Made by a program: the position numbers and the translations under genes
Part shown: positions 8,089-16,681 of the stretch, one piece after another
Numbering within the stretch: the stretch's first letter is position 1
Layout: every line of letters starts with the position of its first letter
The notes under the pieces: generated by a model
Told to the model about the DNA's origin: nothing
Databases searched by the model: none
Seen by the model: the letters and a program-made list of their open reading frames with translations, nothing else
NCBI GenBank assembly: GCA_012735215.1
Contig: JAAYHX010000019.1
Coordinates: 1-55,886 of the forward strand
DNA: 55,886 bases
Reading direction: 5' to 3'
Source of the DNA: Tissierellia bacterium
GTDB taxonomy: Bacteria; Bacillota; Clostridia; Tissierellales; Tepidimicrobiaceae

Positions 8089-9273
8089 ATGTCTTTACGC
8101 TATGCTAAAAGAATGGACAACATAAAAGCTTCTGAAATAAGGGAATTATTAAAACTTACTCAGAAGCCAGAGGTAATTTCCTTTGCTGGAGGACTACCAG
8201 CACCAGAACTATTTCCAATTGAAGAAATGAAAAAGGCAGCAGCTAAAGTAATGGATGAAAGAGGAGCAGCAGCACTACAATATGGTCCTACAGAAGGTTA
8301 TCAGCCATTAAGAGAAAAAATAGCTAAGAGAATGGCAAAAGTACATGTGGATGCGTCTGCAGATAACATACTTGTAACAAGTGGATCACAACAAGGATTG
8401 GACTTTGTTGCTAGAGCATTTATCGATCCAGGTGACGTGATCATTTGTGAAAGCCCAACATACTTAGGAGCTATAAATGCATTTAAAGCTTATGAACCAC
8501 GTTTTGTTGAAATTAACATGGATGACGAAGGAATGATACTAGAAGACTTAGAAAAAGCTCTTAAAGAAAATGATAATGTTAAGTTCATCTATGTAATTCC
8601 TGATTTCCAAAATCCATCAGGAAAGACTTGGAGCATAGAAAGAAGAAAAGGATTACTAGAGTTAGCTAACAAATACAATGTTGCAATAGTAGAAGACAAC
8701 CCATACGGAGAGTTAAGATTTGAAGGAGAAATATTCCCAGCTCTACAACACTATGACACAGAAGGTAGAGTTGTATTCTTAGGTACATTCTCAAAGATAC
8801 TTACTCCTGGTGTAAGACTAGGATGGATCTGTGCTAAACCAGAAGTACTTAGCAAGTTCATAATGATCAAGCAAGGTGCTGACCTACAATCCAGTACTAC
8901 AGCTCAAATGGAAGTAGACCAATTACTTGAAGATTATGACTTAGAAGAACATATTGAAAAGATCAAGGTTGTATATAAGAGAAGAAAAGACTTAATGATT
9001 AAGACTATGGAAGAAGAATTCCCAGAAGGAGTAACTTGGACAGACCCAGATGGAGGACTATTTACTTGGGTTGTATTACCAGAACATCTAAACTCCAGAG
9101 ACTTAGCTGTTAAAGCTTTAGAAAAGAATGTTGCATATGTTCCAGGAGGAGCATTCTTCCCTAATGGTGGACGTGAAAATGCATTCAGAGTAAACTATTC
9201 AAATATGGACGAAGAAAGAATAGTTGAAGGAATTAAGAGACTAGGTGAAGTTTTAAGAGAAGCTGTAAAATAA
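8089..9273 (+). CDS. PLP-dependent aminotransferase, LysN/MocR-like class I
   Basis: A 394-residue fold-type I aminotransferase of the 2-aminoadipate/branched-aromatic group (LysN-like). PLP residues: Asn175 in FQNPSG, Asp203, Tyr206, Lys236 in GTFSKILTPGVRLG. It probably transfers amino groups from amino acids to 2-oxoglutarate, making 2-oxoacids that could feed oxidoreductases such as IorAB; that link is inference. ATG 8089 is used because AGGAGG at 8072-8077 overlaps the upstream in-frame GTG. Codon use is strongly biased (AGA, CCA, GAA), unlike the AGG-rich neighbours, as in highly expressed genes. Confidence 0.88.
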   Translation: MSLRYAKRMDNIKASEIRELLKLTQKPEVISFAGGLPAPELFPIEEMKKAAAKVMDERGAAALQYGPTEGYQPLREKIAKRMAKVHVDASADNILVTSGSQQGLDFVARAFIDPGDVIICESPTYLGAINAFKAYEPRFVEINMDDEGMILEDLEKALKENDNVKFIYVIPDFQNPSGKTWSIERRKGLLELANKYNVAIVEDNPYGELRFEGEIFPALQHYDTEGRVVFLGTFSKILTPGVRLGWICAKPEVLSKFIMIKQGADLQSSTTAQMEVDQLLEDYDLEEHIEKIKVVYKRRKDLMIKTMEEEFPEGVTWTDPDGGLFTWVVLPEHLNSRDLAVKALEKNVAYVPGGAFFPNGGRENAFRVNYSNMDEERIVEGIKRLGEVLREAVK

Positions 9274-9291
9274 TTTAATTGAGTAAAAGAC

Positions 9292-9319
9292 AGGCTCCCT
9301 ACTTAATAAGAGGGAGCCT
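9292..9319. terminator. bidirectional terminator
   Basis: A 9-bp perfect GC-rich stem AGGCTCCCT (9292-9300) pairs with 9311-9319. The T-run is better on the minus strand (GTCTTTTAC), for phoR; its right arm overlaps the phoR stop codon. It also lies 20 bases after the aminotransferase. Confidence 0.7.
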
Positions 9320-10385
9320 AAACTTTTCTTATGGGTATTTTTACTTGTATTTCAGTGCCCTTACCTACTTGACTCTTTAAGGATATATTACCATTGTGAT
9401 ACTTGACTATATGCTTTACAATGGAGAGTCCTAAACCAGAACCACCTAATTTTTTTGACCGACTTTTATCAACCATGTAGAACCTTTCAAATACCTTATC
9501 CTGTTCTTCCTCAGGTATCCCAATTCCCGTATCCTTAACCTCTATTACACAGTAATTGTCCTCTTCCATTATATGGACTTCAACCTTACCCCTTGGTTTG
9601 TTGTATTTTATTGCATTATCAACTAAGTTGTATAGAAGGTCTTTAATCATCCGCCTATTTCCCAATATGGACACGGATTGGTCTGAGTAAACTAACTCAA
9701 TGCTCTTGATTTCTGCCTTTATCCTTAGATGGGATATTACTTCCTTGGCTATATCAGATATATTTATTAATTCCATTTCTTGGTCATGGCTTTGGCTTTC
9801 TATCCTGGAAAGATTGATGATGGAATCTATTAGCTCCAGTAGCCGCATGCCTTCTCTGTGTATTATATTGGCAAATTTGATTGTATCTTCCCTACTAACC
9901 TTTCCAGTGGCAATCATTTCAGCAAAACCGTTTATTGATGTTAGTGGGGTTTTTAGCTCATGACTTACATTTGCAGTAAAATCCCTTCTATATCTTTCTG
10001 CTTTTTTCAGTTCAGAAATATAGTTTTCAATTTCTACCCTCTGATTTTGTATGGTTTTTAAGAAGGGTTCCAATTCTTCATATACATCTATATGCTTTAC
10101 TTCATTACCTGATAATATACTATGGATATTTTCTGCAGCTATATAGATGGGGCTAATTATTTTGTTGGTCAAAATATGGGCTACCATATATAAGACTATC
10201 AATATGAAGACTAATATGCCTATAGTGACAGGAATTATGAACAGGATTTTGGCGGTAATGTCGTAGTTATTATATCCAATATCAGAATAGTATATATCAA
10301 AAAAAAGCCATGCAACAACACTAGATGTTATAATTGCAGTTATGGTAGCAACCATAGCTAAGCTAAAGTATATTCTTTTTTCCAT
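9318..10385 (-). CDS. phoR: sensor histidine kinase, PhoR type
   Basis: A 355-residue membrane kinase. Two membrane helices (about 8-28 and 46-70) bracket a short outside loop of under 20 residues, so there is no large sensor domain. The HisKA box FTANVSHELKTPLTS carries His142. ATP-binding motifs: N box with Asn257, DTGIGI 285-290, GGSGLGL 314-320. It follows phoP by 2 bases in the pst-phoU-phoPR operon, so it should report phosphate status, probably through the Pst transporter and PhoU rather than by direct outside sensing. ATG follows GGGGGA. Confidence 0.9.
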   Translation of the reverse strand: MEKRIYFSLAMVATITAIITSSVVAWLFFDIYYSDIGYNNYDITAKILFIIPVTIGILVFILIVLYMVAHILTNKIISPIYIAAENIHSILSGNEVKHIDVYEELEPFLKTIQNQRVEIENYISELKKAERYRRDFTANVSHELKTPLTSINGFAEMIATGKVSREDTIKFANIIHREGMRLLELIDSIINLSRIESQSHDQEMELINISDIAKEVISHLRIKAEIKSIELVYSDQSVSILGNRRMIKDLLYNLVDNAIKYNKPRGKVEVHIMEEDNYCVIEVKDTGIGIPEEEQDKVFERFYMVDKSRSKKLGGSGLGLSIVKHIVKYHNGNISLKSQVGKGTEIQVKIPIRKV

Positions 10386-10387
10386 AG

Positions 10388-11053
10388 CTAATCCCCCAAT
10401 TTATAACCGACATTTCTAACAGTTTGGATATACTTTCCTGCCTCTCCTAGTTTCAGCCTTAAGGTCCTAATATGAACATCTATGGTTCTAGTCTCTCCTT
10501 CAAAGTCAAATCCCCATATTTCATTCATTATCTTATTCCTTGACAGGACTATTCCTTGGTTTTTCATAAGATAATATAATAATTCAAACTCCTTATGGGT
10601 CAAGGATACTTCCTTTTGGTTGACCAAGACTAAGTACTTATCATAGTCAAGGACAATGTTTTTGAAAGTTAATTGCTTGGATGTTTTTCCTCTATTGCTT
10701 CTTCTTAGGACTGCCTTGACCCTTGATATGAGTTCCAATATGCCAAAGGGCTTTGCAATATAATCATCTGCTCCCATATCCAATCCTTTTACCTTATCAA
10801 ATTCACTAGTTTTAGCCGTTAGCATGATGACAGGAATATCTCCAGTCATGGTATTGGATTTTAGCCTTTCTAGTATGGAGTATCCATCTTCCCCTGGCAG
10901 CATTATATCCAGTATTATTAAATCAGGATGAGGAGCAGTAAAGAGCTCCTTGCTACTTTCAAAACCCTTGGCTTTAAAGCCGTTGTTCTTTAGTGCATAA
11001 ACAACCAATTCCCTTATATCCTCATCATCTTCAACACAGTAGATTAAAGGCAT
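10388..11053 (-). CDS. phoP: response regulator, PhoP/OmpR type
   Basis: A 221-residue response regulator. The receiver (1-118) has the acidic pair Asp9/Asp10, phospho-acceptor Asp49 in LIILDIMLPG, Thr79 and Lys81. The C-terminal OmpR/PhoB winged helix (about 125-221) ends with RTLRLKLGEAGKYIQTVRNVGYKL. It lies between phoU (11-base gap) and phoR (2-base gap). It is the likely binder of the repeats upstream of pstS (15098-15142), giving an autoregulated operon. Confidence 0.92.
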   Translation of the reverse strand: MPLIYCVEDDEDIRELVVYALKNNGFKAKGFESSKELFTAPHPDLIILDIMLPGEDGYSILERLKSNTMTGDIPVIMLTAKTSEFDKVKGLDMGADDYIAKPFGILELISRVKAVLRRSNRGKTSKQLTFKNIVLDYDKYLVLVNQKEVSLTHKEFELLYYLMKNQGIVLSRNKIMNEIWGFDFEGETRTIDVHIRTLRLKLGEAGKYIQTVRNVGYKLGD

Positions 11054-11064
11054 ACCATCAGCTC

Positions 11065-11721
11065 CTAGTATACGTAGTGTTCACCTGTTATTGCATAATA
11101 TACCCATTCGGCAATGTTTTGAGCATGATCTCCAATTCTTTCAAAATATTTTGCTATCATCAATAGGTCTACTACCTGTTCTTTATGTTCAATGTTCTCT
11201 CTGACAATATCAACTAGTTCATTTTTAATTATATCAAAAAGGTCATCTACCTGGTCATCCATATGGATGACCTTTTTAACAAGATCTATATCTCTTTTTA
11301 CAAAGGAGTCTATGCTGTATTTTACCATCTTTATTGTAATCTCTGCCATTTGAGGTATATGAACTATATCCTTTATATAGGGTTCGCCTGCCATCATTAT
11401 TGTTATTTCAGAGATATCAGCTGCTTGGTCGCCTATTCTCTCCATATCTGTAATCATCTTTAGGGCAGAAGAAATAAACCTTAAATCCTTTGCAACAGGT
11501 TGTTGCCTTAATAGGAGTTTCAAACATCTCTCTTCTATTTCCTTTTCCATATCATCTATTTCATTGTCAGCTTCTATGACCCTTTTTGCCAATTCAACAT
11601 TTTGTTCCTTTAATGCTGATACAGCAGCATTTATTGAGCTTTCAATTAGGTTGCCCATTTCAATCAGCATGTCATTGAGTAAATCCAATTCTCTATCAAA
11701 TCCACTTCTCACCCTTATCAC
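11065..11721 (-). CDS. phoU: phosphate signalling protein PhoU
   Basis: A 218-residue all-helical protein with two PhoU repeats: the first around DNEIDDMEKEIEERCL and the second around DDQVDDLFDIIKNEL, each with the metal-binding acidic E/DxxxD pattern. PhoU links the Pst transporter to the PhoR kinase and lowers signalling when phosphate is plentiful. It starts 11 bases after pstB. Length is normal for the family. Confidence 0.95.
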   Translation of the reverse strand: MIRVRSGFDRELDLLNDMLIEMGNLIESSINAAVSALKEQNVELAKRVIEADNEIDDMEKEIEERCLKLLLRQQPVAKDLRFISSALKMITDMERIGDQAADISEITIMMAGEPYIKDIVHIPQMAEITIKMVKYSIDSFVKRDIDLVKKVIHMDDQVDDLFDIIKNELVDIVRENIEHKEQVVDLLMIAKYFERIGDHAQNIAEWVYYAITGEHYVY

Positions 11722-11732
11722 CTCACTATTAT

Positions 11733-12494
11733 TTAACCAAATCTACCAGTAATATAGTCCTCAGTACGCTTATCCTTTGGAACTGAGAATATATCTTCAG
11801 TTTTATCGTATTCCACCAAGTCTCCCTTCAACATGAAGGCTGTGTAATCAGATACTCTGGCAGCCTGTTGCATATTGTGGGTTACTATTACTATTGTATA
11901 ATCCCTTTTTAATTCCTCAATAAGCTCCTCAATTTTTGCAGTTGATATAGGATCCAGAGCAGAGGTTGGTTCATCCATTAACAATACTTCTGGTTCTACT
12001 GCTAAGGCTCTAGCTATACAGATTCTCTGCTGCTGTCCACCAGATATTCTTAAAGCATTTTTTTTGAGATTATCCTTTACCTCATCCCAAATGGCTGCCA
12101 ACCTAAGGCTTCTTTCTACAATTTCATCTAGCCTTTTTTTGTCTCTTATGCCATGGACCCTAGGGCCATAGGCTATATTATCATATATACTTATGGGAAA
12201 GGGATTTGGTCTTTGAAATACCATACCAACTCTTTTTCGAAGTAGGTTTACATCAAAGTCTTCTCCATATATATCTTTTCCATCTAGCAGTATATTCCCT
12301 TCTATTCTTAGACCTTCAATTAAATCGTTCATGCGATTTAAACTCTTTAGCAGTGTAGATTTACCACATCCTGAAGGGCCAATTATTGCAGTTATATATT
12401 TTTCTTTAATCTTCATATTTATATTTTTCAAAGCATGGAAATCACCATAGTACAAATCCATGTCTTTTATAACGATCTTATCCTTTCTATTCAT
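11733..12494 (-). CDS. pstB: phosphate ABC transporter ATP-binding protein PstB
   Basis: A 253-residue ABC ATPase that powers phosphate import. Walker [10 protein letters not shown] (39-47), Q-loop VFQRPNPFP, signature SGGQQ (151-155), Walker B VLLMDE (170-175) and H-loop His206 are all present. QRPNPFP is typical of PstB. Two ATGs are adjacent (12497 and 12494); the ribosome site AAGGGGAG lies 2 and 5 bases before them, so 12494 is slightly favoured. The start overlaps the end of pstA, indicating translational coupling. Confidence 0.95.
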   Translation of the reverse strand: MNRKDKIVIKDMDLYYGDFHALKNINMKIKEKYITAIIGPSGCGKSTLLKSLNRMNDLIEGLRIEGNILLDGKDIYGEDFDVNLLRKRVGMVFQRPNPFPISIYDNIAYGPRVHGIRDKKRLDEIVERSLRLAAIWDEVKDNLKKNALRISGGQQQRICIARALAVEPEVLLMDEPTSALDPISTAKIEELIEELKRDYTIVIVTHNMQQAARVSDYTAFMLKGDLVEYDKTEDIFSVPKDKRTEDYITGRFG

Positions 12495-13305
12495 CATTAC
12501 TCCCCTTTGCTAATTTATTGCTTAATAATGTGGAAACATAGTTTATAATCAATACTACAGCCAACAGTATAACTCCTGTTGCATAGGATTCATTAATATG
12601 CATTCCTTCAGTAGACAGAATATACATGTGAAGGGCCAGAGTACGGCCTGAGGAAAACAATCCTTCTGGTATCTTTGTGGCAGTACCTAGAGTAAACATG
12701 AGGGCTGCAGTTTCCCCTACAATACGGCCTATGGAAAGGATAACTCCTGATAGTATTCCAGGCATGGCAGAAGGCAACACTATTTTAAATATTGTATATA
12801 GCATACCTGCCCCAAGGGCAAAGCTTCCTTCTCTGAGGGAATCGTCTACAGATAGCAAGGCTTCTTCAGTAGCCCGTATTATCAAAGGTAGTACCATTAT
12901 TCCCACAGTCAATGTGCCAGCTAGGAGTGAGTATTGAAAATTCAGATATACTACAAAGAATAGCATACCAAAAAGTCCATAAACAATAGAAGGTATTCCG
13001 GATAGGGTTTCTGTTGCTATCCTGATAACCTCTACCAACCTATTACCTTTTTTAGCGTATTCTACCAGGTAAAAGCCAGTAAATACTCCTATGGGAGTGG
13101 CAATTATCAGGGTAAGGAATACGAGCATTAAGGTAGTAATCATGGCAGGAAATAAGGACACATTTTCTGTAGTATATTCCAAATGAAATAGTGATGGACT
13201 TAAATTTGGAATACCCCTAACTAAGATATATCCAATTATGAAAAAAAGCACACCAAAGGTAATATATGCTGATAGTTTTACAACGGATTTTAACAACCTA
13301 CTCAA
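12487..13305 (-). CDS. pstA: phosphate ABC transporter permease PstA
   Basis: A 272-residue permease with about six membrane helices. The cytoplasmic EAA loop is [20 protein letters not shown], and the family motif [13 protein letters not shown] lies in the middle. It pairs with PstC to form the phosphate channel. The start is TTG at 13305, with AAGGAGG 7 bases upstream; it overlaps the end of pstC by 8 bases. No ATG is better placed. Confidence 0.94.
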   Translation of the reverse strand: MSRLLKSVVKLSAYITFGVLFFIIGYILVRGIPNLSPSLFHLEYTTENVSLFPAMITTLMLVFLTLIIATPIGVFTGFYLVEYAKKGNRLVEVIRIATETLSGIPSIVYGLFGMLFFVVYLNFQYSLLAGTLTVGIMVLPLIIRATEEALLSVDDSLREGSFALGAGMLYTIFKIVLPSAMPGILSGVILSIGRIVGETAALMFTLGTATKIPEGLFSSGRTLALHMYILSTEGMHINESYATGVILLAVVLIINYVSTLLSNKLAKGSNDE

Positions 13306-14161
13306 GATTAGTCCTCCTTTTTACCACTAAAAATGCACCGTTTATGATCAATATGAATACAAATAGTACTGCAGCAGTTGCAATTAAAGCTTCCCTGTGG
13401 GCATCGGCAGCATAGGCCATTTCGATTACTATATTTGTGGTTAATGTTCTAACTCCTTTTGTTATACCTACTGGCATGCGGGCCTGATTACCTGCCACTA
13501 GGATTACCGCCATAGTTTCTCCTATAGCCCGGCCTATGGCAAGAATTATGCTGGAAATTATACCTGATTTGGCTGCAGGTACCACAACAGAAAAGATAGA
13601 CTTTTCATGGGTGGCTCCTAGGGCTATACTTCCTTCATAATAGCTATTTGGAACAGCCCTGATGGCAGCCTCGGACATGCTTATGACTGTAGGTAGTATC
13701 ATTATTCCAAGAAGTAAGGAAGCCGTTATTACATTCATACCTGTTCCGCCAAATACATCTCTTATAATTGGAACTATGACCACAAGGGCAAAAAAGCCGT
13801 ATACTATTGAAGGAATCCCTGCCATCAGGTTGATTCCTGGTTTCAAGAATCTATATAACCTTTTACTGGAAAACTTTGCAAGATATATAGCAGTTAGTAA
13901 ACCAATAGGAACACCAATGATAACGGCTCCCAAGGTTACATAGATGGAACCCAGTATCATTGGCAGTATTCCAAAGGATTGAGGGATGTTACTAGGCTTC
14001 CATTCAGTCCCAAGAAGGAAGTTTTTAAATCCATATTCTTGAATAAAGGGGATTCCTCCAGCAAATATGAATATGCACATAAGAAGGATTGCTATAATGG
14101 ACGTTACTGCACATATTAGGAAGATTCCCTTCATAAAGCTTTCAGTAAAGTTCCCTTTCAT
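13298..14161 (-). CDS. pstC: phosphate ABC transporter permease PstC
   Basis: A 287-residue permease with six predicted membrane helices. It carries the PstC motif [17 protein letters not shown] and an EAA loop SEAAIRAVPNSYYEGSIALGA. With PstA it forms the inner-membrane pore for phosphate. It starts 15 bases after pstS, with GGTGGTG before the ATG. Reading is complete and in normal length. Confidence 0.94.
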   Translation of the reverse strand: MKGNFTESFMKGIFLICAVTSIIAILLMCIFIFAGGIPFIQEYGFKNFLLGTEWKPSNIPQSFGILPMILGSIYVTLGAVIIGVPIGLLTAIYLAKFSSKRLYRFLKPGINLMAGIPSIVYGFFALVVIVPIIRDVFGGTGMNVITASLLLGIMILPTVISMSEAAIRAVPNSYYEGSIALGATHEKSIFSVVVPAAKSGIISSIILAIGRAIGETMAVILVAGNQARMPVGITKGVRTLTTNIVIEMAYAADAHREALIATAAVLFVFILIINGAFLVVKRRTNLE

Positions 14162-14176
14162 ATTTACACCACCACT

Positions 14177-15052
14177 CTATTCTATTACTTCATTCCATTC
14201 AGTTATTTCACCAACATAGATTGATTTGATTTGTTCCAAAGATAGATCTTCTACAGGATTGTTATTGTTTACAATTACTGCTATACCATCCATTGCAATA
14301 GCTTGTGCTGTAAGTTCAGCTAATTCTGATTCTTTAAGCTCTCTAGAAGCCATACCTATATCAGCAGTGCCTTCTATGGCAGCTTGCATACCTGCTGATG
14401 AACCTGTAGATTGAATTTCTATTGTAACCTTTGGATAAATTTCCTTGTATGCTTGAACTAATTCTTCCATAACTGGAGTCACTGATGTAGAACCTGCAAT
14501 TACTAAAGTTCCTTCCAATTCTTTTCCTCTTTCATAATTGGTCAGATCAGTACCAACTTGTACATAACCAGCATTAACAACTATATCTTGACCTTCAGTA
14601 CTTAATATGAAGTTTATGAAGTCTTCAGCAAGTGGATTTAAATCTCCCTTATAGGCTATATTAAAGGGTCTTGAAATCTTATAGGATTTATTTTGAACAT
14701 TTTCTGCTGTAGCTTCTACTCCATCAATCTTTACAGCCTTTACATTTTCATTAAGAGAACCTAAGGATATATATCCTATGCTATATTCATCTCCGGTTAC
14801 TGAAGTCATGACAGCATCTGTACTGTTTTGCACAATTGCTTCAACATAAGTCCTATCGTTTATTTCTCCATTTTCTCCTCCTTCTAGAATACCAACTATT
14901 TCAGTAAAGGCTCCCCTAGTACCTGAACCATCTTCTCTTGTTATGACATTTATTGTTCTACTGCTGTTGAATTCTACGCCATTATCTGTACTACAACCTA
15001 CTATACTCATGATCATGATTGTTATTATTGTTAAGCCAAATAGTTTTTTCAT
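14177..15052 (-). CDS. pstS: phosphate-binding lipoprotein PstS, circularly permuted
   Basis: A 291-residue lipoprotein: signal MKKLFGLTIITIMIMSIVGC with lipidated Cys20. It should bind phosphate outside the membrane for PstCAB. All PstS motifs are present but in swapped order. REDGSGTRGAF (39-49) and the FILSTEGQDIVVNAGYV segment (148-164), normally C-terminal, come first. GSTSV (187-191), TGSSAG (216-221), ASREL (235-239) and GEITEWNEV (281-289), normally N-terminal, come last, and the protein ends where the canonical chain would pass into the REDGSGTR half. The order therefore looks like a circular permutation, with the old ends joined at about 165-182. Each half occurs once and the frame is clean, so it is not a duplication or break. 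Confidence 0.9.
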   Translation of the reverse strand: MKKLFGLTIITIMIMSIVGCSTDNGVEFNSSRTINVITREDGSGTRGAFTEIVGILEGGENGEINDRTYVEAIVQNSTDAVMTSVTGDEYSIGYISLGSLNENVKAVKIDGVEATAENVQNKSYKISRPFNIAYKGDLNPLAEDFINFILSTEGQDIVVNAGYVQVGTDLTNYERGKELEGTLVIAGSTSVTPVMEELVQAYKEIYPKVTIEIQSTGSSAGMQAAIEGTADIGMASRELKESELAELTAQAIAMDGIAVIVNNNNPVEDLSLEQIKSIYVGEITEWNEVIE

Positions 15053-15080
15053 AGTAAAAAGCCACCTTTCATTTATTTTG

Positions 15081-15142
15081 ATTATAGTTTAAATGGCTTA
15101 TGTAAAATCCGTTATGGGGATTATGTAAAATTTATGTAAAAC
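15081..15142 (-). promoter_or_regulatory. PhoP-box repeats and promoter of the pst operon
   Basis: On the minus strand the unit TTTTACATAA occurs at 15142-15132, 15131-15121 and 15108-15098, spaced 11 and 23 bases (about one and two helical turns), with a weaker copy between. This matches the PhoP-box layout of TTNACA-like repeats with an 11-bp period known in Bacillus. The -10 TATAAT is at 15086-15081, so the promoter-proximal repeat occupies the -35 region, as for PhoP-activated promoters. Confidence 0.78.
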
Positions 15143-15168
15143 TTTCGATAGGTAGAAAAATTATTGTG

Positions 15169-15197
15169 TTGCATAATTAAAATAATAATGGTATAAT
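15169..15197 (+). promoter_or_regulatory. sigma-A promoter of rpsF-ssb-rpsR
   Basis: TTGCAT (15169-15174) and TATAAT (15192-15197) are 17 bases apart. It is back to back with the pst promoter and gives a leader of about 57 bases before rpsF. Confidence 0.75.
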
Positions 15198-15210
15198 GCT
15201 ATGGATAAAT

Positions 15211-15240
15211 CCTTGTTCTATCTTAGATAGAACCGCTAAG
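15211..15240 (+). promoter_or_regulatory. candidate S6:S18 autoregulatory leader of rpsF
   Basis: The leader forms GTTCTATC-TTA-GATAGAAC (15215-15233), immediately followed by CCG (15233-15235) and closed by CTT/AAG. A hairpin next to an unpaired CCG just before rpsF resembles the known S6:S18 binding element that copies a 16S rRNA site. The outer stem is short, so the call is moderate. Confidence 0.5.
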
Positions 15241-15260
15241 TCCAAAAGGAGGTGAAGAAT

Positions 15261-15545
15261 GTGAGAAAATACGAAGCTATGATTATACTAGTACCTAACT
15301 TAGAAGAGGAAAATAGAAATCAATTGTTGGAAAGATTTAAAGGTATCATTGAAAAAGATGGTACTATTACAAATGTTGATGAATGGGGAATTAGAAAGCT
15401 AGCATACGAAATAAATGACTACAAGGAAGGGTACTATGTGGTTATGAACTTTGAAGCAAACCCAGATGTAGTTAAAGAGCTAGACAGAGTAAGCAGAATT
15501 TCCGACGGCGTAATGAGACACATGGTTATTAGAGAAGATGAATAG
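15261..15545 (+). CDS. rpsF: ribosomal protein S6
   Basis: A 94-residue small-subunit protein with the S6 pattern RKYEAMIILVPNL at the start and EWGIRKLAYEINDYKEGYYVVMNFEA in the middle. It pairs with S18 on the 30S platform. GTG 15261 is the start, since AAAGGAGGTGA (15245-15255) lies before it and overlaps the other in-frame GTG at 15252. First gene of rpsF-ssb-rpsR. Confidence 0.96.
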   Translation: MRKYEAMIILVPNLEEENRNQLLERFKGIIEKDGTITNVDEWGIRKLAYEINDYKEGYYVVMNFEANPDVVKELDRVSRISDGVMRHMVIREDE

Positions 15546-15571
15546 TCTAGATTCTTAAGGTGGTGTTTTAT

Positions 15572-16018
15572 TTGAACATTGTTATGTTGATTGGAAGGCT
15601 TACAAGGGATCCGGAGTTGAGATATGTTGCAAGTACAGCCACTCCAGTGACCACATTTACTCTAGCAGTAGACAAAGAGCTTTCTAAGGAAAAAAAGCAG
15701 GAAATGGAATCTAAAGGACAACCAACAGCTGATTTCATAAATGTCGTTGTCTGGGGAAGGCAGGCAGAAAGCTGTGCTAATTATCTAAAAAAAGGGATAC
15801 TCACTGCAGTTTCAGGAAGACTTCAATCAAGGTCCTATGAAGGTAAAGATGGAATAAGAAGATATGTAACTGAAGTAGTGGCAACAAGGGTTGAGTTTTT
15901 AGAATGGGGAAATAGAGAGGATTCATCTTTTGGTTCCCAATTTGGCAGTGGAGATGCAGACTTCCCAGGAATAGATGGATTTGAACCATTAGACGGCGAT
16001 GACAATATTCCATTCTAA
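15572..16018 (+). CDS. ssb: single-stranded DNA-binding protein
   Basis: A 148-residue SSB. The OB fold starts [17 protein letters not shown] and includes [22 protein letters not shown] flexible tail ends in the acidic tip DDNIPF, which recruits replication and repair proteins. The start is TTG 15572, with AAGGTGGTG 7-10 bases before; it gives the usual MNxV beginning. The upstream in-frame GTGs (15560, 15563) lie in the ribosome site. Sits between rpsF and rpsR, as in most Firmicutes. Confidence 0.95.
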   Translation: MNIVMLIGRLTRDPELRYVASTATPVTTFTLAVDKELSKEKKQEMESKGQPTADFINVVVWGRQAESCANYLKKGILTAVSGRLQSRSYEGKDGIRRYVTEVVATRVEFLEWGNREDSSFGSQFGSGDADFPGIDGFEPLDGDDNIPF

Positions 16019-16034
16019 GAAGGAGGGTAGTAAG

Positions 16035-16259
16035 GTGCAAAAGAAATTTAAATCCAAGAAAAAAGTATGTAATTTCTGTACAGATAACGTTAAGCATATA
16101 GATTATAAGGATGTAAACAGTTTGAAAAAGTATATAACTGAAAAAGGTAAAATTCTTCCTAGAAGAATAACTGGAAATTGTGCTAAACACCAAAGACAAT
16201 TAACAACAGCTATAAAACAAGCTAGACAGGTAGCACTATTACCTTACACAACAGACTAA
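16035..16259 (+). CDS. rpsR: ribosomal protein S18
   Basis: A 74-residue basic protein with the S18 pattern: [51 protein letters not shown]. The two N-terminal cysteines plus Cys and His downstream (GNCAKH) suggest a zinc-binding form. GTG 16035 follows AAGGAGGG by 7 bases; the upstream in-frame codons from 15999 overlap the end of ssb and are not needed. Ends the three-gene operon at a strong terminator. Confidence 0.95.
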   Translation: MQKKFKSKKKVCNFCTDNVKHIDYKDVNSLKKYITEKGKILPRRITGNCAKHQRQLTTAIKQARQVALLPYTTD

Positions 16260-16260
16260 G

Positions 16261-16288
16261 AGAGAGGAATAACCTCTCTTTTTTATTT
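16261..16288 (+). terminator. rho-independent terminator after rpsR
   Basis: Stem AGAGAGG/CCTCTCT (16261-16267 with 16273-16279), loop AATAA, then TTTTTTATTT. The T-run overlaps the -35 of the next promoter. Confidence 0.88.
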
Positions 16289-16316
16289 GACATTCAATGA
16301 TGTACTCTTGTATTAT
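16287..16316 (+). promoter_or_regulatory. promoter of the MazG-like to dnaB transcript
   Basis: Consensus TTGACA (16287-16292) and TATTAT (16311-16316) are 18 bases apart. It lies at the tail of the rpsR terminator, about 30 bases before the MazG-like gene. Confidence 0.7.
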
Positions 16317-16348
16317 TTTAATAAGACTACTTTAATAAGGGTGAAAGT

Positions 16349-16666
16349 ATGGAAGATAAAAGGGACATGGATATAATAAAAAACATGAGGACAATTGAGT
16401 GGTTGAAGAGTGAACTATTATCCTCTGTTGCCTATCTTTATGAGACCCTGGCCAAGGGAGAAGATGATACAAAAGACAATTTGAAGGATGTGGTTTCCAA
16501 TATCCTTTTAACTACCCTATTATTGAGTAGAAGATTAGGTTTGGACTACGAAGAAGTACTTTCCAGCTTAGAGGATAATATTAAAATAAATATAATAGAA
16601 CAACATAAAATTGAAAAATGGTATGGAGATTTATCGGAGCTATTAGAATTTGTAAGATCAAAGTAA
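16349..16666 (+). CDS. MazG-like family protein
   Basis: A 105-residue all-helical protein. It resembles the MazG-like family found between rpsR and yybS in Clostridia, with an IEWLKSELLSSVAYLYETLAKGE helix and a KDVVSNILLTTLLLSRRLGLDYEEV segment. The classic MazG pyrophosphohydrolase EExxD metal motif is not clear, so activity is uncertain. AAGGGTGA precedes the ATG. It starts the transcript running into yybS and gdpP. Confidence 0.7.
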   Translation: MEDKRDMDIIKNMRTIEWLKSELLSSVAYLYETLAKGEDDTKDNLKDVVSNILLTTLLLSRRLGLDYEEVLSSLEDNIKINIIEQHKIEKWYGDLSELLEFVRSK

Positions 16667-16681
16667 GATAGGGGTGGAAAA

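Noticed and set aside
15801-16199. 132-codon minus-strand frame opposite ssb and rpsR
   Set aside because: Crosses two certain genes and their border, with no ribosome site; a chance frame.
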